From positions 9,733,960 through 9,797,959 of the forward strand of contig JANAVB010016199.1 of NCBI GenBank assembly GCA_029216955.1: 64,000 nt of DNA, written 5' to 3'. The notes below the pieces were generated by a model, which saw only the letters and a list, made by a program, of their open reading frames with translations, had not been told where the DNA came from and did no database searches. Position 1 is the stretch's first letter, and each line of letters starts with the position of its first letter. This document shows positions 25,401 through 36,899 of the stretch, in pieces. This DNA is from Iris pallida (taxonomy: Eukaryota > Streptophyta > Magnoliopsida > Asparagales > Iridaceae). The translations under genes and the position numbers were made by a program.

Positions 25401-25452
25401 CTCCTGAGTCTAAGGAAGAGGCTTTTGCTGGTACAAGATCTGGAAAGACTAC

Positions 25453-26541
25453 TGTTTCACTTAACAAAATGCCTAGAAATCGGATTTTGAAAATAAAACG
25501 AGAAAAAGTACAAGAAGTACAAAATTGATTCTGGGAAGTATTGCTATAGAAGTCTGATCTGTAAATGATCACTTTGTTCCTTGGACCATACGATGATGAC
25601 GAAGATCACTGCTAGAAGATGAACAGTTGGAAGAACTAAGTCACCAGAAAGGTATCGACGCACTTGGGCACTGATGGCGAGGCCGAATGCTTTCCTGCTT
25701 TGCTTCACTCTATTCTGGAAGAAAAGTTGAAGAAGAATGCTCCGAAAAATCAAAGTCTCTGGGCTCTGATCTCTATGTATTCTCTCCTCTCTCTCTGTGT
25801 GTTATATGAAAAAAATAAGTCTATTTATAGACTTGGCTTCTTGTGCGTAAAAACTCAGCAAAAGTTTCGTCTTTACGCTAATAACTGCCACCCATGACTG
25901 AAGTCATCCTCTGCATACGTTGACACGTGTTCCATCATTTCAATAAGAATATAATGCATGTACACACGTTCTTCGAGATGTGTGGCATGAAAGCCATGTA
26001 GGCAAACCACGTTCCATTGGTGAAGAAGAATAGGGCGTAAAAACAACCCAAAATACTCTGAGCGTAAAGTAGTAGACTAGGCGTAAAATAGCCCTGACAT
26101 GAACTTCCCGCGTAAAGTGGTTGTTAAACAACCTTGAGCGTAAAAGTAGCCCAAATAAACTTTATGCACACGTCAACTTTTGAGCGTAAAAACTCATACA
26201 GTCTCCATGCATAAAAGAAGCCATACTGTGAGCGTAAAATAGCTCAGTCCACATACTAAACGATAATATTGTCTCTGTGTAAAACAAATCCCTTCGAATT
26301 CTGTGATATATGCCATCATTAAATCTTCATGTCAGACTTTGCATTAAATGTAAGACTCGACAGCTTTGTCCAGCGTAAAGTGGTTAGCCTGTCTTAGGCG
26401 TAAAACCACTGGCTTGACCCTGGCGTAAAACCATTGGCTTGACCCTGGCGTAAAGCGATTAGCCTGTAACAATAGATCATGTTGAGTGGAATACTTCTAT
26501 CTCTTTGACTCATTCCATGAAGTACTTTTTACGCTCCTACA
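25453..26541 (-). mobile_element. Solo LTR of a related Tat family, inserted in reverse
   Basis: On minus it starts TGTAGGAGCGTAAAAAG and ends in TGAAACA; it aligns along its length with the reverse complement of the element's own LTRs but is clearly diverged. It is flanked by a perfect 5-bp duplication, ACTAC (25448-25452 and 26542-26546). At 1089 bp it is LTR length with no internal domain, so it is a solo LTR left by LTR-LTR recombination. It holds over ten GCGTAAA motifs. It interrupts the gag-protease region of the host element. Confidence 0.93.
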
Positions 26542-27420
26542 ACTACCATAAAGATTACGAGGAAACTTCTAAAGAGATGGATGATGCCGCTGAAACTCTA
26601 AATCTACCGACTCAGTCATCTTCTATTCCTGCTGAGACAAGACCTTTTAAACCACCAGTGGTTGAAAAAGGGAAACAGAAGGCAGTGCATTTTGATGTCC
26701 CGCTGAAGTCTGGTTCAAATCAAGGGTTGATGAAACCCTATAAATTTGACATTCTAGCCCAATTAGCCAATACTCCAGCTAGGCTTTCCATCTTTGCGTT
26801 ACTCCATCTCTCTAAGAGAAGTCGAAAAACTTTGAGTGAAGCTTTGCTACAGGCAGATTCATGTTTAGCTCAGCTCAAAAGTCCTGACAATACACCGGTG
26901 TTGTGTCCCCAATGCCACAGTGTGATAGAGTCAATTCCTAATATTACTTTCACACAAGTCGATATGCTGTTGAAGCATAATCGATATGATAGGCCTCTGT
27001 GTTACACAGGGTATATTGACTCCACCGAAGCTGACAGGATTTACATCGATCATGGGTCTTCCATTAGCATTATTCTTCAGAGTATGTTACGACCATTGAG
27101 GATTCCTACTAGTGAGTTGACTTACACTAGTACGACAATTATTGGTTTCAATTATGAAAGAAGTAAACCATTGGAGAAAATTCGTCTGAAGATTCAAATA
27201 GGTGATCTTTGAACCATGGCAACCTTCTATGTTATCAATTCAGACGTATCTTATAATATCCTACTCGGAAGACCATAGATACATGAACATAACATTGTGC
27301 CTTCGACTCTCCACCAATTTTTCAAGTATATGGATTCTCAGGGGACTATAAAGACTGAATTTATAGATCTCAATCCTTTTAAAGGTGTTGAGCCTATTTC
27401 TCTGATTCAATACTCTATAC
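26542..27420 (+). pseudogene. Tat aspartic protease region
   Basis: Retropepsin that would cut the polyprotein. The frame open to 27212 shows LCPQCHSVIESIP, then the active-site segment ADRIYIDHGSSISIIL, in which D-H-G-S stands where most retropepsins have D-S/T-G, and GFNYERSKPLEKIRLKIQIG. After a TGA at 27210 come VINSDVSYNILLGRP and a conserved HEHNIVPSTLHQFFKY stretch, the typical flap/C-terminal strand of plant gypsy proteases. One nonsense change therefore splits the domain. The start codon of the open frame at 26505 lies inside the solo LTR and is not genuine. Confidence 0.72.
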
Positions 27421-27430
27421 ATAGGAGCAT

Positions 27431-28700
27431 GTGAAGGAAATATCCGATATGGCTGAAGATCGATCGCCTTCAGAAGACCAATCGCCTTTAGAAGATCAAC
27501 CTTTGAAGATTAAGGTTAAGGGTCGGATTCATCCCCAACCTGTCGATAATGAACCTTTGATGATTAAAGTTAAAGGAAGAACTCAAGCTACGTCTGATCA
27601 ATCTGTGAGAATTCCAGTCAAAAGCCAAGTTCAACCTCTCATGATCAAGGTTAAAGGACGTACTTCTCGTCCAACTGATTCAGAACCACTAGTTATCAAC
27701 CTTGGCAAGTCTATGCCTAAAACGGATGATGGTCCGTTAATGATTAATCCAAGGCGTAGTAACCAGTCTGTCAATGATGTAAATATTGATCAATCTGTGT
27801 TTTCCTATTTTAATAAAGATTTCCTTTTGGAGTATATGGCTGTCAAATATATTGAAAGAATGACTTTATCTGTTGATAATCAAAGTAATCAACATAAAAC
27901 TAACATAAATACAGAGGAAACCTTATATATTAATCATAAAGATAATTATTTTCCTCCTCATGTCGATGTTGGGCCCTATGCTCAAATGTTACTAACATCT
28001 ACTCCTTATTTTCTACCTGTTGCCTCATCATCACAAGCTTGTGTGGTTTATAGATGTCATGAAGAATCTTATTTTGTGATCCCGTCTACTAAAAAACACG
28101 CGTCAAATTGTGTTTGGTTTGCCTAGGAATATTCCTGTTATACAGACAGATAATCTCGAAGAGAAGGATAAAGAAAAAATCAGAATCGACAGATATAGTC
28201 AACAATCCCGTAAGATTATACAGAGTATGGAATATGATTTGAAAACCATGTCAGGGCTCAATCAGGGCAAAGGTAGACGATTACCATTATGTGGTGATCC
28301 GTTTTATCAATGAACACGTCATGGTTTGGGATACGATACATCCCACATGTTTAAGGAAGATTTGGAAGAAGTGTTTTCTTCCAGTTCTTCATAATCCTCA
28401 GATTCAGAAGAAGTCCAGTATGGTGAATCTGAGTGCGTCTTTTCAGTTAATATAGTTCAAACCGATGATGAGTCTGAACCATTTGAAAATGACCCTTGGG
28501 CACAACAAATGGATACTCAGTAGGAGCTTCGGTTTGAACAACGATAGCCACCCACAGAAGATGAAATCATCCAGATTGATGTTGGAGACGAAACTACGTC
28601 AAATCCAATATTTATCAGCAAAAATCTTTCCGAAGATGAAAAAAAAAGTTGATAAAGCTGATAAAAGAATATATTGATATCTTTGCATGGAGCTATGATG
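27431..28700 (+). pseudogene. Tat pol linker with peptide repeats and a G-patch-like motif
   Basis: Between protease and reverse transcriptase. 27431-28126 opens with Asp/Glu-rich repeats, then about six imperfect copies of an 11-residue unit (PLMIKVKGRT, PLVINLGKSM, PLMINPRRS). The later part (FSYFNKDFLLEYMAVKYIER) has no family I can name. 28110-28313, in another frame, ends MEYDLKTMSGLNQGKGRRLP, similar to the G-patch pattern and to MGYDFKKAEGLNDGKGMRVP at 25225-25290. 28340-28680 is acidic and ends PIFISKNLSEDEKK, also found in the fragment at 13788-14515. Several frameshifts. Confidence 0.65.
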
Positions 28701-31700
28701 ATATGCCAGTCTGGATCCTAAAATAGCTACCCATAAACTCAATATTCTTCATAATGTCAAACCTGTAAAACAACAGCAACGACGTTTTCGACCAGACATG
28801 ATGGATGCAATTGAAGCAGAAGTTAAAAAGTTGATCACATGTGGCTTTATCCGTGAAGAACAACACCCAGATTAGGTTGCCAATATTGTTCCTATCATGA
28901 AGAAGAATAGAAAAGTTTGAGTTTGCATAGATTTTTGAGATCTCAATGCAGCTTGTCCAAAAGACGAATTTCTACTTCCGATCACTGATGTCATGATAGA
29001 CAATACATGTGGTTTTGAACGTATGTCTTTCATGGACGGATTCTCAGGATACAACCAGATTAAGATGCATCCGGGAGATTAAAAGCACACCGCTTTCCGT
29101 ACACCCCTTGGAGTTTATTGCTACACGGTTATGTCTTTTGGTCTGGAAAATGCTGGCACTACATATCAACGTGCCATGAGCAACATCTTTCAAGAACATC
29201 TGCAAAAAATAGTTGAATGTTACGTAGATGATATCGCGGTCAAAAGTCGATCAAAAGATAATCACATTTAAGACTTAAAGACAGTATTTGAGTTGATGCG
29301 TCAACATCAATTAAAGATGAACCCCACTAAGTCTTTCTTAGGAGTTTTCAGTGGCAAATTTTTGGGATTTGTCATTACTTCTCAAGGTATCCATGTTGAT
29401 CCTGATAAAATTAAAGCAATTCTTGAAATGCGACCTCTACGCAATCTGAAAGAGCTCCGTGGCTTTCGAGGTCGCATTGCTTATATCAGGAGATTTATAT
29501 CAAATCTTTCTAGGAGATGTTAACCTTTCCCCTATTTATTGAAGAAGGGTGTGTCATTTGTTTGGGATGAAGCATGTCAAAAAGCATTAAATGACATCAA
29601 GCAATACCTCACAAATCTACCTGTTTTAGTACCCCCAGTAGTGGGAAGACCATTTTTGCTGTATGTTTGAGCATTGAATGTTACATAGATGATATCGCGG
29701 TCAAAAGTCAATCAAAAAATGATCACATTCAAGACTTGAAGACAATATTTGATTTGATGCGTCAACATCAATTAAAGATGAACCCTACTATGTCTTTCTT
29801 AGGGGTTTCCAGTGGCAAATTTTTGGGATTTGTCATTACTTATCAAGGTATCCATGTTGATCCTGATAAAATTAAAACAATTCTTGAAATGAGTCCTCCA
29901 CGCAATCTGAAAGAGCTCCGTGGCTTTCAAGGTCGCATTGCTTATACTAGGAGATTTATATCAAATCTTTCTGGGAGATATCAACCTTTCTCTCATTTAT
30001 TGAAGAAGGGTGTGTCATTTGTTTGGGATAAAGTATGTCAAAAAGCATTCAATGACATCAAGTAATACCTCACAAATCCACCTGTTTTAGTACCCCCAGT
30101 AGTAGGAAGACCATTTTTGCTGTATGTTCGAGCATTGGATCATTCTCTTGGTGCTCTTCTTGCACAGAAAAGTGATGAGGGTCATGAACACGCAATTTAT
30201 TATCTTAGCCGTATGATGGTTGGGGCTGAACACAGGTATACTCATGTGGAAAAAGAATGTCTAGCCTTGGTTTTTGCCATTCAAAAGACACGACATTATG
30301 TATCGGGACAGACTATTCATGTCATCTCCAGAATAAATTCTATTCGAATATTAATGAAGAAGCCGAGCATTCTTAACTCCCGGTTAGCTACCTGGGCAAT
30401 GTTGCTTACTCCCTATGATATGGTCTACATACCTCAAAAATCAGTGAAGGGTCAAGCGTTAGCTGACTTCTTAGCAACCCATCCTATACCTAAAACTTCT
30501 AAGCTATATGACGACATTCCAGATGAAGTCGTAGATTGCAACATAACTTTGAGGAATGATATTTGGCAACTATACTTTGATGGAGCATTACGAGTTGGAC
30601 CCAAAGGCAATATTGTCTCCGGATTAGGCATTGTCTTGGTCTCTCCTGATAAAATGGTTATATACGGTGCTTATTCCCTTAATGAACCATATTCCAATAA
30701 TGTGGCAGAGTATAATTCTCTGCTAATTGGTCTTCAAGTAGCAAAACAATTGGACATTGAGTTCTTGGAAGCCTATGGAGACTCTCAACTAATCGTCAAT
30801 CAGGTCAGAGGGACATATGAAGTCAGAAATCCTGACCTCATTCCCTATCATCAAGTGGTAATCGAACTGGTCCTTTCATTCAAAGGGTTCTTCGTTGAAT
30901 TCGTACCACACTCTAAAAATTTAGAAGCTGACGCTCTTGCTAGTTTAGCTGCAGACTTAGCAGTTCCAATCAGAAGACAAAATACCATCACTTTGTTGGA
31001 TCGAGACCTATTCTGTGTTAAGAATAATTTACACATTGAACACAGTTATGCTACCGAATCAAATTTTCAGCAAAAAGATTGAAGAAGTCTATTTATTGAT
31101 TATGCGGTATATAGGATTTTACTTGAAGATCCAAAGGAAGCTGCATCAATCAAAAGACGATCATTTCAATTTTACTATGATTCTTCTATGCATATGTTGT
31201 ATCGTCGTTCTTATGACGGGCTTTTACTACGTTGTATTTCAGAAAGTGAAGCTAAACAAACACTTCGTGAAGCTCATGATGAAGCTTGTGGTGCACATCA
31301 ACCAGGTCCAAAGTTACAAGAATGTATTCGAAGAATGGGTTATTATTGGCCTTCTATGATAGCAGACGTTGTGGATTATGCCAGACGGTGTAAAGCATGT
31401 CAGATTCATGCTAATTTTATTCATCAACCTTCTGAATTTCTACATCCTACGGCAGCTTTCTCGCCTTTCGAAGCTTGGGGTATGGATATTATTGGTCCGA
31501 TTAATCCTCCTTCTGTCAAAGGGCATCGGTTTATCCTTGCTATAACTGATTATTTTTCTAAATGGGCAGAAGCAGTTCCTCTTGTTGAAGTAAAAACGTC
31601 TAATGTGGTTAACTTCATCAAACATCATGTCAATTATCGTTTCGGGATTCCTCGAAAGATAATCCATGATAATGGACCACAATTTGCCAGTCAGGCGTTT

Positions 31701-32325
31701 TATCGATTTTGTGACAAGAATCGGATCCAGAACTTATCTTCTACAGCTTATAATCCAGCTGCTAATGGTTTAGTAGAAGCTTTCAACAAAACAATTATTA
31801 AACTTCTCAAAAAATTCGTTTTTTCTAATAAACATGATTGGAGCGAGAAACTTGGAGAATGTTTATGGGCTTATCGAAACTCCAACTGGTTTTACACCAT
31901 TTTTATTGGTTTACGGATGTGAAGTTGTTCTTCCACTAGATATCCAAATACCATATCTTAGAATAGCCATTGCTAATGAGCTAACTACGGAGAATAATGA
32001 CCGTTTAAGACTCCAGGAACTTGAAGGTTTGGATGAAAAGCGTCTTCAAGCACAACAACATATTGAGCTGTATCAAGCCCGCATATCTCAAGCTTTCAAT
32101 CGAAAAGTTAAAGAAAGGGTACTTAAAGTAGGAGAGCTAGTTCTAGCTGTCCGAAGACCTATGGTTATGACTCATAAGAGTAAAGCCAAGTTCCAAGCTA
32201 AATGGGAAGGTCCTTATGTAGTCAAAACCGTATTCTCTAATGGTGCTTATAGGTTATCTAAACCTAATGGAGATTTGCTCATGATGTCGATCAATGGTAA
32301 ATTCTTGAAGAAATATTACGTTTGA
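28700..32325 (+). pseudogene. Tat pol: reverse transcriptase, two RNases H, integrase
   Basis: Reverse transcriptase: DLNAACPKDEFLLPIT, MSFMDGFSGYNQIKMHPGD, then the catalytic YVDD box near 29220, repeated as YIDD near 29680 by a 461-bp duplication. Gypsy RNase H: LDHSLGALLAQ, HAIYYLSRMM, VEKECLALVFAI (30130-30290). Archaeal-type RNase H: YFDGALRVG, NNVAEYNSLLIGL, YGDSQLIV, LEADALASLA (30565-30950), which marks the Tat lineage. Integrase: zinc-binding HDEACGAH and CKAC, catalytic Asp 31485, Asp 31668 and Glu 31776 giving D-60-D-35-E spacing, and a C-terminal segment from KVGELVLAVRRP to KFLKKYYV. From 29667 to 31922 one frame holds with two stops (30063, 31080); a frameshift near 31870 separates the integrase tail. 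Confidence 0.9.
29213..30134 (+). repeat. 461-bp tandem duplication inside reverse transcriptase
   Basis: 29213-29673 and 29674-30134 align without gaps and differ at about 33 positions (27 transitions, 6 transversions by hand count). Both contain the Y(V/I)DD box and the thumb/connection region. 461 is not a multiple of three, so it also shifts the frame. Confidence 0.93.
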
Positions 32326-32429
32326 ATTTTATCTTCATTCTCCAGCTGCCAAGGTTTGGTTAAGCTGATTATTTATTCTCCCAAAAGAAAATTTTGACTT
32401 TCTGTCTTTCCAGCTGATTTCAAAAAGAA

Positions 32430-32715
32430 AAAGATTTATTATCTATTATGTCCATATTACCTCTGAATAAATATTAAATCTACTTCTTTTTATTATTATC
32501 TATCATGTCTATATTACCTCTGAATATATATTAATCTACTTCTTTGAGTCATTACAATCTATCATGTTCACATTACCTCTGATAATATTGTATACTCTAT
32601 AAAGAAAAAAGATTTATTATCTATCATCTCCACATTACCTCTGGATAGATATAATCTACTTGGTTGAGTTTTGAAGACTTATCATGTCCATATTACCTCT
32701 GATAATTGTTTTCTA
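32430..32715 (+). repeat. Spacer tandem repeats between integrase and the antisense gene
   Basis: Five imperfect units of roughly 55-70 bp, each with the core tatcatgtccatattacctc followed by tgataa or tgaataa, at about 32440, 32498, 32560, 32618 and 32678. It lies between the stop of the sense pol frame (32325) and the stop of the antisense gene (32933). A T- and A-rich region follows. Confidence 0.75.
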
Positions 32716-32932
32716 TCTCATACCTATTTTATAAAAAATAATAATAATAAAACTTTTCATTTATTTCATGGTTTGAAATATTATATCAACAAAAGGAAGA
32801 AAATAATAGAAGATAAAAATTCTTTATTGAGTACAAAAATTTCTAAGGCGGAGCAGATAGATCTTCAATCATTTTCTGCAATTCTGCCAGACGATTTTCA
32901 CAAGAGCCTAATACAGTTGTATATGCTATGGA

Positions 32933-34149
32933 TCATCGAGCTTCCCTAGTATAGAGATGGGAGAGTTCGACAAAGGCAACTATCATTTTATCTTTGGCTT
33001 CTTCGAGAGTCTTGATGTTTGATTCAGAACCAAAGATCCGTTTTTCCAAAATGGAACTCTGCCTCAAATATTCATCTCGATTTGCCGTCATCTGGTTTTG
33101 CTCCTCCTTTAATCGAGCTAGCTCAGCCTCGACTTCACGAATTTTATCATTTTGTTGATGGATTTTGATATTCATGGAGTCATAGGCTTCTTGATGCTGC
33201 TCCAACAGGGGTTTATTCTCTCTCAAGAAGGCCCTTTCTACGGCAACCTTATTGCTATAGTCCTGAAGAGATTCTTTGAAAATAGTTTTCCGAGTTGTAT
33301 ATTCATTTGTGAGAGCATCATACTCAGATTCGACGAGGATTTCAATAGTCCCACTTGACAACCTTAGATATTCTTTGATTGGTTGTTCAAGTCCTTGGAC
33401 TATCTTTTGCAAGGCTGCTGCCATCTCAGTATCATTAAACATGGCGATGTTGTCAATGGTGGTAGCAATAGCACTTTTCAAACTCTTATAACTGAGGCCT
33501 TTCTTCAAAACCATCTTGATCAATGCTGCCAAAGTTTTATAAAATATTTCAGTATGAATCTCTACCAAAAGATTCATATCAACATTAGAGCTTGGTGTAT
33601 CAGCAATATCTGCCAACCTCTTCTCCTAAAAACCAGAGACAGATGCTATCATCGTTGTGGTAGCAAGCTGAGTTAAAGCTATATCTGTCATCGTTACCAT
33701 GGCCAGTTGATTCCCAGGGGTTTCTGGGACGATATCTTCAGTAATCTTTTCAGCCGCTTCTGGATCTTGAGTTTCGTTGGCAGGGGATAATATTGCAGAA
33801 GTGCTTCCTTCTATGTTCGATTCGGACTCGAATATTACTATCACAAGAACCTGGTCTGGTTTAGCAGTAGTAATTGAAGCCATTGCTGCTGCATCTACGA
33901 CCTCGGTAATCGGTTCTTTGGTAGCAACCGATTCTTTGAGCACCGTTGGCTCTTCTTCTGTAGTCGGCTTTTCATGTCTTTCTTGGGCAATAGAAGACTC
34001 TGGGCGTACCTCTTCTGCAGATGGAGAACCATCCTCAGAAAGAGAGTCCTCTTTTGAGGAAGAACTTCCTTCTTCAGATTCTATTACCTTTTCAGGAATA
34101 GGCTTTTGAGGAGGAGGGGGAGCAACGGGCTTTGCCACAGCGACGATCC
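32933..34149 (-). pseudogene. Antisense gene, last exon: acidic linker and coiled-coil C-terminus
   Basis: Minus-strand continuation after an 80-bp GT-AG intron (34229 to 34150). Reading across that splice gives LSHLAPTPG joined to IVAVAKPVAPPPPQ in one frame. The first half (to 33626) is Glu/Ser/Pro-rich and acidic (ESEEGSSSSKEDSLSEDGSP). One TAG at 33626 splits it from ADIADTPSSNVDMNLLVEIH and a long heptad-like stretch (33250-32960; REVEAELARLKEEQNQMTAN), a probable coiled coil. The frame ends at 32933. No enzymatic motif. Function unknown; retrotransposon extra genes of this type have no established role. Confidence 0.75.
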
Positions 34150-34229
34150 CTACAAAGATTAAACAAGATAGTCAATATACAAAATTATAATACATATTTT
34201 TGTATAAGTTTTGTATAATTTATTTTTAC
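34150..34229 (-). other. Intron of the antisense gene
   Basis: On minus, CTCCAG|GTAAAAATAAATT opens it and TTAATCTTTGTAG|GGATC closes it; 80 bp, AT-rich. The coding sense runs through smoothly on both sides. The intron is in antisense to the retrotransposon RNA, so it would not be spliced from the genomic transcript. Confidence 0.75.
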
Positions 34230-36893
34230 CTGGAGTAGGTGCAAGATGCGATAAGAGTGCGTCATAATCTAAGTCCCAATCATCATCATCTAATTCTAGA
34301 CCTGGTTCATCCGAAGGGATGGTTCCGGATTATTAGCAAAAGTTGTGGCTGTGTCTTTGACAGCTTTCGCCTTTTGTGGCGAAGTTAAGTGCAATGAGGT
34401 GCTAAGTCGTCCTGGAGATAGGATGCCTGTAATTTCTATCATTGCTGCCGACTGGGGTACTGAAGACCCTTCTCCAGGTTGAGCTGATGCTCCAAGTTGA
34501 GCTGATGAAGATATAATGTTTTGAGTCTCTTCAGCAGAATTTTCGCTTTCTGGAGTAGAGACTCTCTGTTTGGAAGGCCCTTTAACAGTAAACTTCTTCT
34601 TTTTCTCCCGGAGAGTAACAGTTGTGTCTGATTTCCGCTTCCGGGTTGAAGAAATGGTAATTGCTCTTGCAGCTGTCTCCCCAACTCCCATAGGTATTAT
34701 TTCCAGATATTCATCTGGAACAGCATCATCAGGTATATCCGAAGGCACCATAACTTGTTCTTCGGCGTCTCCTTCTTTTTTCTACTAGAGACTTCCTTTC
34801 ATATTGTAATCTTTTACGAAGGAACAAATGGAGACATAAAAATGTGCATACGAATGAAGCATTCGTAGCTCAGTTATGCTTGAAGCGGTTGACACATAGA
34901 ATTTGGCACCGGTGCATCCAGCCCTGAAATATCGCCATACCCTCGCTCCATCAACTAATTTTCCATAATGGTTGAAACTGGTGGACAGATGACCAACGTA
35001 AAGCTGGTCATACCCGAACTGACGAGCAAACCGACTAGGTAGGTACAGTTCAAAGATACAGTTGTCTTCAGTTCTAAACATCAGACGTAAGGGTCTGATA
35101 CATATCAGCCAATTGAAGACTGGCACAGGTATCTCAGTTTTATCTCGACCTACGTCTTCAAATTGCACACCAAAACAGTCGACTGAAACTGGTGGTCTTG
35201 TGCAAAAAAAATTCTACCCATGGAAGAAGCTCAGTGCTGCTCGTGTATTCGTCACTGAAGTCGCCTTCCAGGCAGCTTTACTGAACTTCTGGAGGAATAC
35301 CTCTGTATCATTTTCAGGGCCTGGTGGCAATAAGCTGCAGTTTTGATGCAGTAGCCAGCCCATCAAATAAGTATAAGGCATCTTCACCCTAGGAAAATCG
35401 CGACGGTAGGGAGCATTATTGATCAATTCTTCACCAAAAGCTCGTAAACCTGCGTTTATCCGGCACACCATTGCCGGTAATAGACTGAGTCTAACCTTGA
35501 ATACCAAACGTACTGCTGGCCATAGTACATTTCGATGAATTCTGTCAACTGTACCAGTTCCTGGTACGACCCACCTTCGTAACCACAAGGAAAAAAAGCC
35601 CGCCAGCAAGGCTTCCTTTGAGAGCTTTTGACCGCCATGTTTTAAAAAGCTCAATGTTTCAGTTCCCGCAGGGAATTCTCCAGCTTTGGTGGTTAAATAC
35701 GTGTCCGGGGATTTATATGTGATCATCCAAGTATTTATCAAGTCGGCAGGAATTATTGAACAGGGATTAATGGTTTGAGCCTTGTTGTCTTAGAATCTCT
35801 CCTTATCTTCCTTAGACACTCTATTCTTATGATAGAATAGATATGTTGTCCATTTATTGATATATGCCAAATTTGATCCACTTTCATACATAGTGGTGCA
35901 GATCAAATAATGACACATCAGCTCTTGGTATACCTCGACTAAGTAAGGGTTTTTCTTACTAATTTCTACTAGTTCCCAGTTGGAGGGAACATACTCCTCA
36001 TATGGAAATTCTCACATTGGTAGCTTGGAGATAAATTACATCTCATGGAGTGTAAAACCCATTTTGCCTACTGGGGTCGCAAAGGTTCCCGTCAAGCTGA
36101 TATATAACTCCATCAGAGCTAAGAACAGGTTATTGCTGATGGGTATTCCTTGACTTGTGGAGGCTACCGCTTCTAACAATTCGATGGCTTGTAGTACTGC
36201 TTCGAAGTTCTTTATAATCCAAGAGCTAAGTTGAACCCAATTTTTATTGTGAGGAGTCATCCATCCTGGAAGCCTAGGGTTGACTTAGGGATATAATACT
36301 GAGGCATTCATAAACCTGTTTATGAACATCGGTATCTGCACCGGCTGGATCAGAGACGAGCCCTCACTTGGTGTGAATCTAGTTAATAAGCCTGAGAAAG
36401 GAGTGACACTACCACTGGGAGTACTCGAATGATAGCCTATTTGGTTTTCATCCCTCTTGAATATAATTCTCCCCGGTCTTCCATGACTGTTGGGAGTCAG
36501 ATTCCAGATCATCTGTCTCGGATGAGTGGCGTGAAAAAAAGAAGAAAGGGGATAATCCCTTGGCATTATTGGGAGATACATTGCCTTTTCCCCGAACTTG
36601 AACACCCAGGACTCCTTCTTGGGGTTTGTCTGAGATTTGAAATCAATTGCGTCCCCAAACATGAATACGGGCTTCAATTAATGTTGGCCATCCAGTGAGG
36701 TCAGTAATTCTCAGTTCATCAGAGACAGCAACATTATGTCTCCTTGAGCAGCTATCAACTGATGTCTTTTCTTAGGGTACTGCTTGTCAGTTTGAGAAAA
36801 CTCGACATGGGATAAATTTTCCAGATAATTTGATCCCAAAATACCAGTTGGTGAGCTAAACACCTCAGAGAGAGTATGAATCCCCAAGTCCAC
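34230..36893 (-). pseudogene. Antisense gene, central exon: plant-mobile-domain-like protein
   Basis: Six open minus-strand segments between 36893 and 34296 share one frame and are separated by stops. A textbook acceptor, ttcttttgcag, precedes 36893. Blocks resembling the plant mobile domain (aminotransferase-like, PF10536 type): LRITDLTGWPTLIEARIHVW (about 36710-36640, in a shifted frame, so a frameshift lies here), KLSKEALLAGFFSLWLRRWV (about 35620), LYLPSRFARQFGYDQLYVG (about 35010). After 34750 comes a Ser/Thr/Lys-rich segment with TRKRKSDTTVTLREKKKKFT, a possible nuclear signal. Near 34310 another frameshift leads into LELDDDDWDLDYDALLSHL. The domain is found in plant regulatory proteins and in some transposons; a host gene captured by the element is the inferred origin. 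Assignment is from remembered family motifs, not a search. Confidence 0.68.
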
Positions 36894-36899
36894 TGCAAA

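Larger units (their letters stand above)
21944..25452 (+). pseudogene. Tat gag, with start codon at the primer binding site
   Basis: Structural capsid protein gene. The ATG at 21944 begins MATLLGTTFSSNEKAIAQ, conserved in the second element (61930), and the frame stays open to a TAG at 22052. A tandem-repeat region follows (22222-22450). The main frame starts at 22494 and continues, interrupted only by stops (23304, 23637, 23820), to 24917. Domains: basic repeat-rich N-terminus with the motif CC...RSVFDRLS (about 22890-22940), shared with element two; a Retrotrans_gag-type core (about 23690-24210; FPPKFKPQSMVLFDGKASPS, DTTYDWYRSLL, FDEFKAMFLSRFY, IEYFRQATLKMP); Lys/Ser-rich region and YCIYHRYINHPTKACYVLK, a degenerate zinc-knuckle-like segment. 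After 24917 the sequence continues, broken, to a G-patch-like motif (25195-25290), and is cut at 25452 by a solo LTR. Confidence 0.82.

Noticed and set aside
20904..26541. Possibility that 20904-21941 and 25453-26541 are the LTR pair of a short element
   Set aside because: They are in opposite orientation and each has its own target duplication (ATGCA with 51736, ACTAC around the solo LTR).
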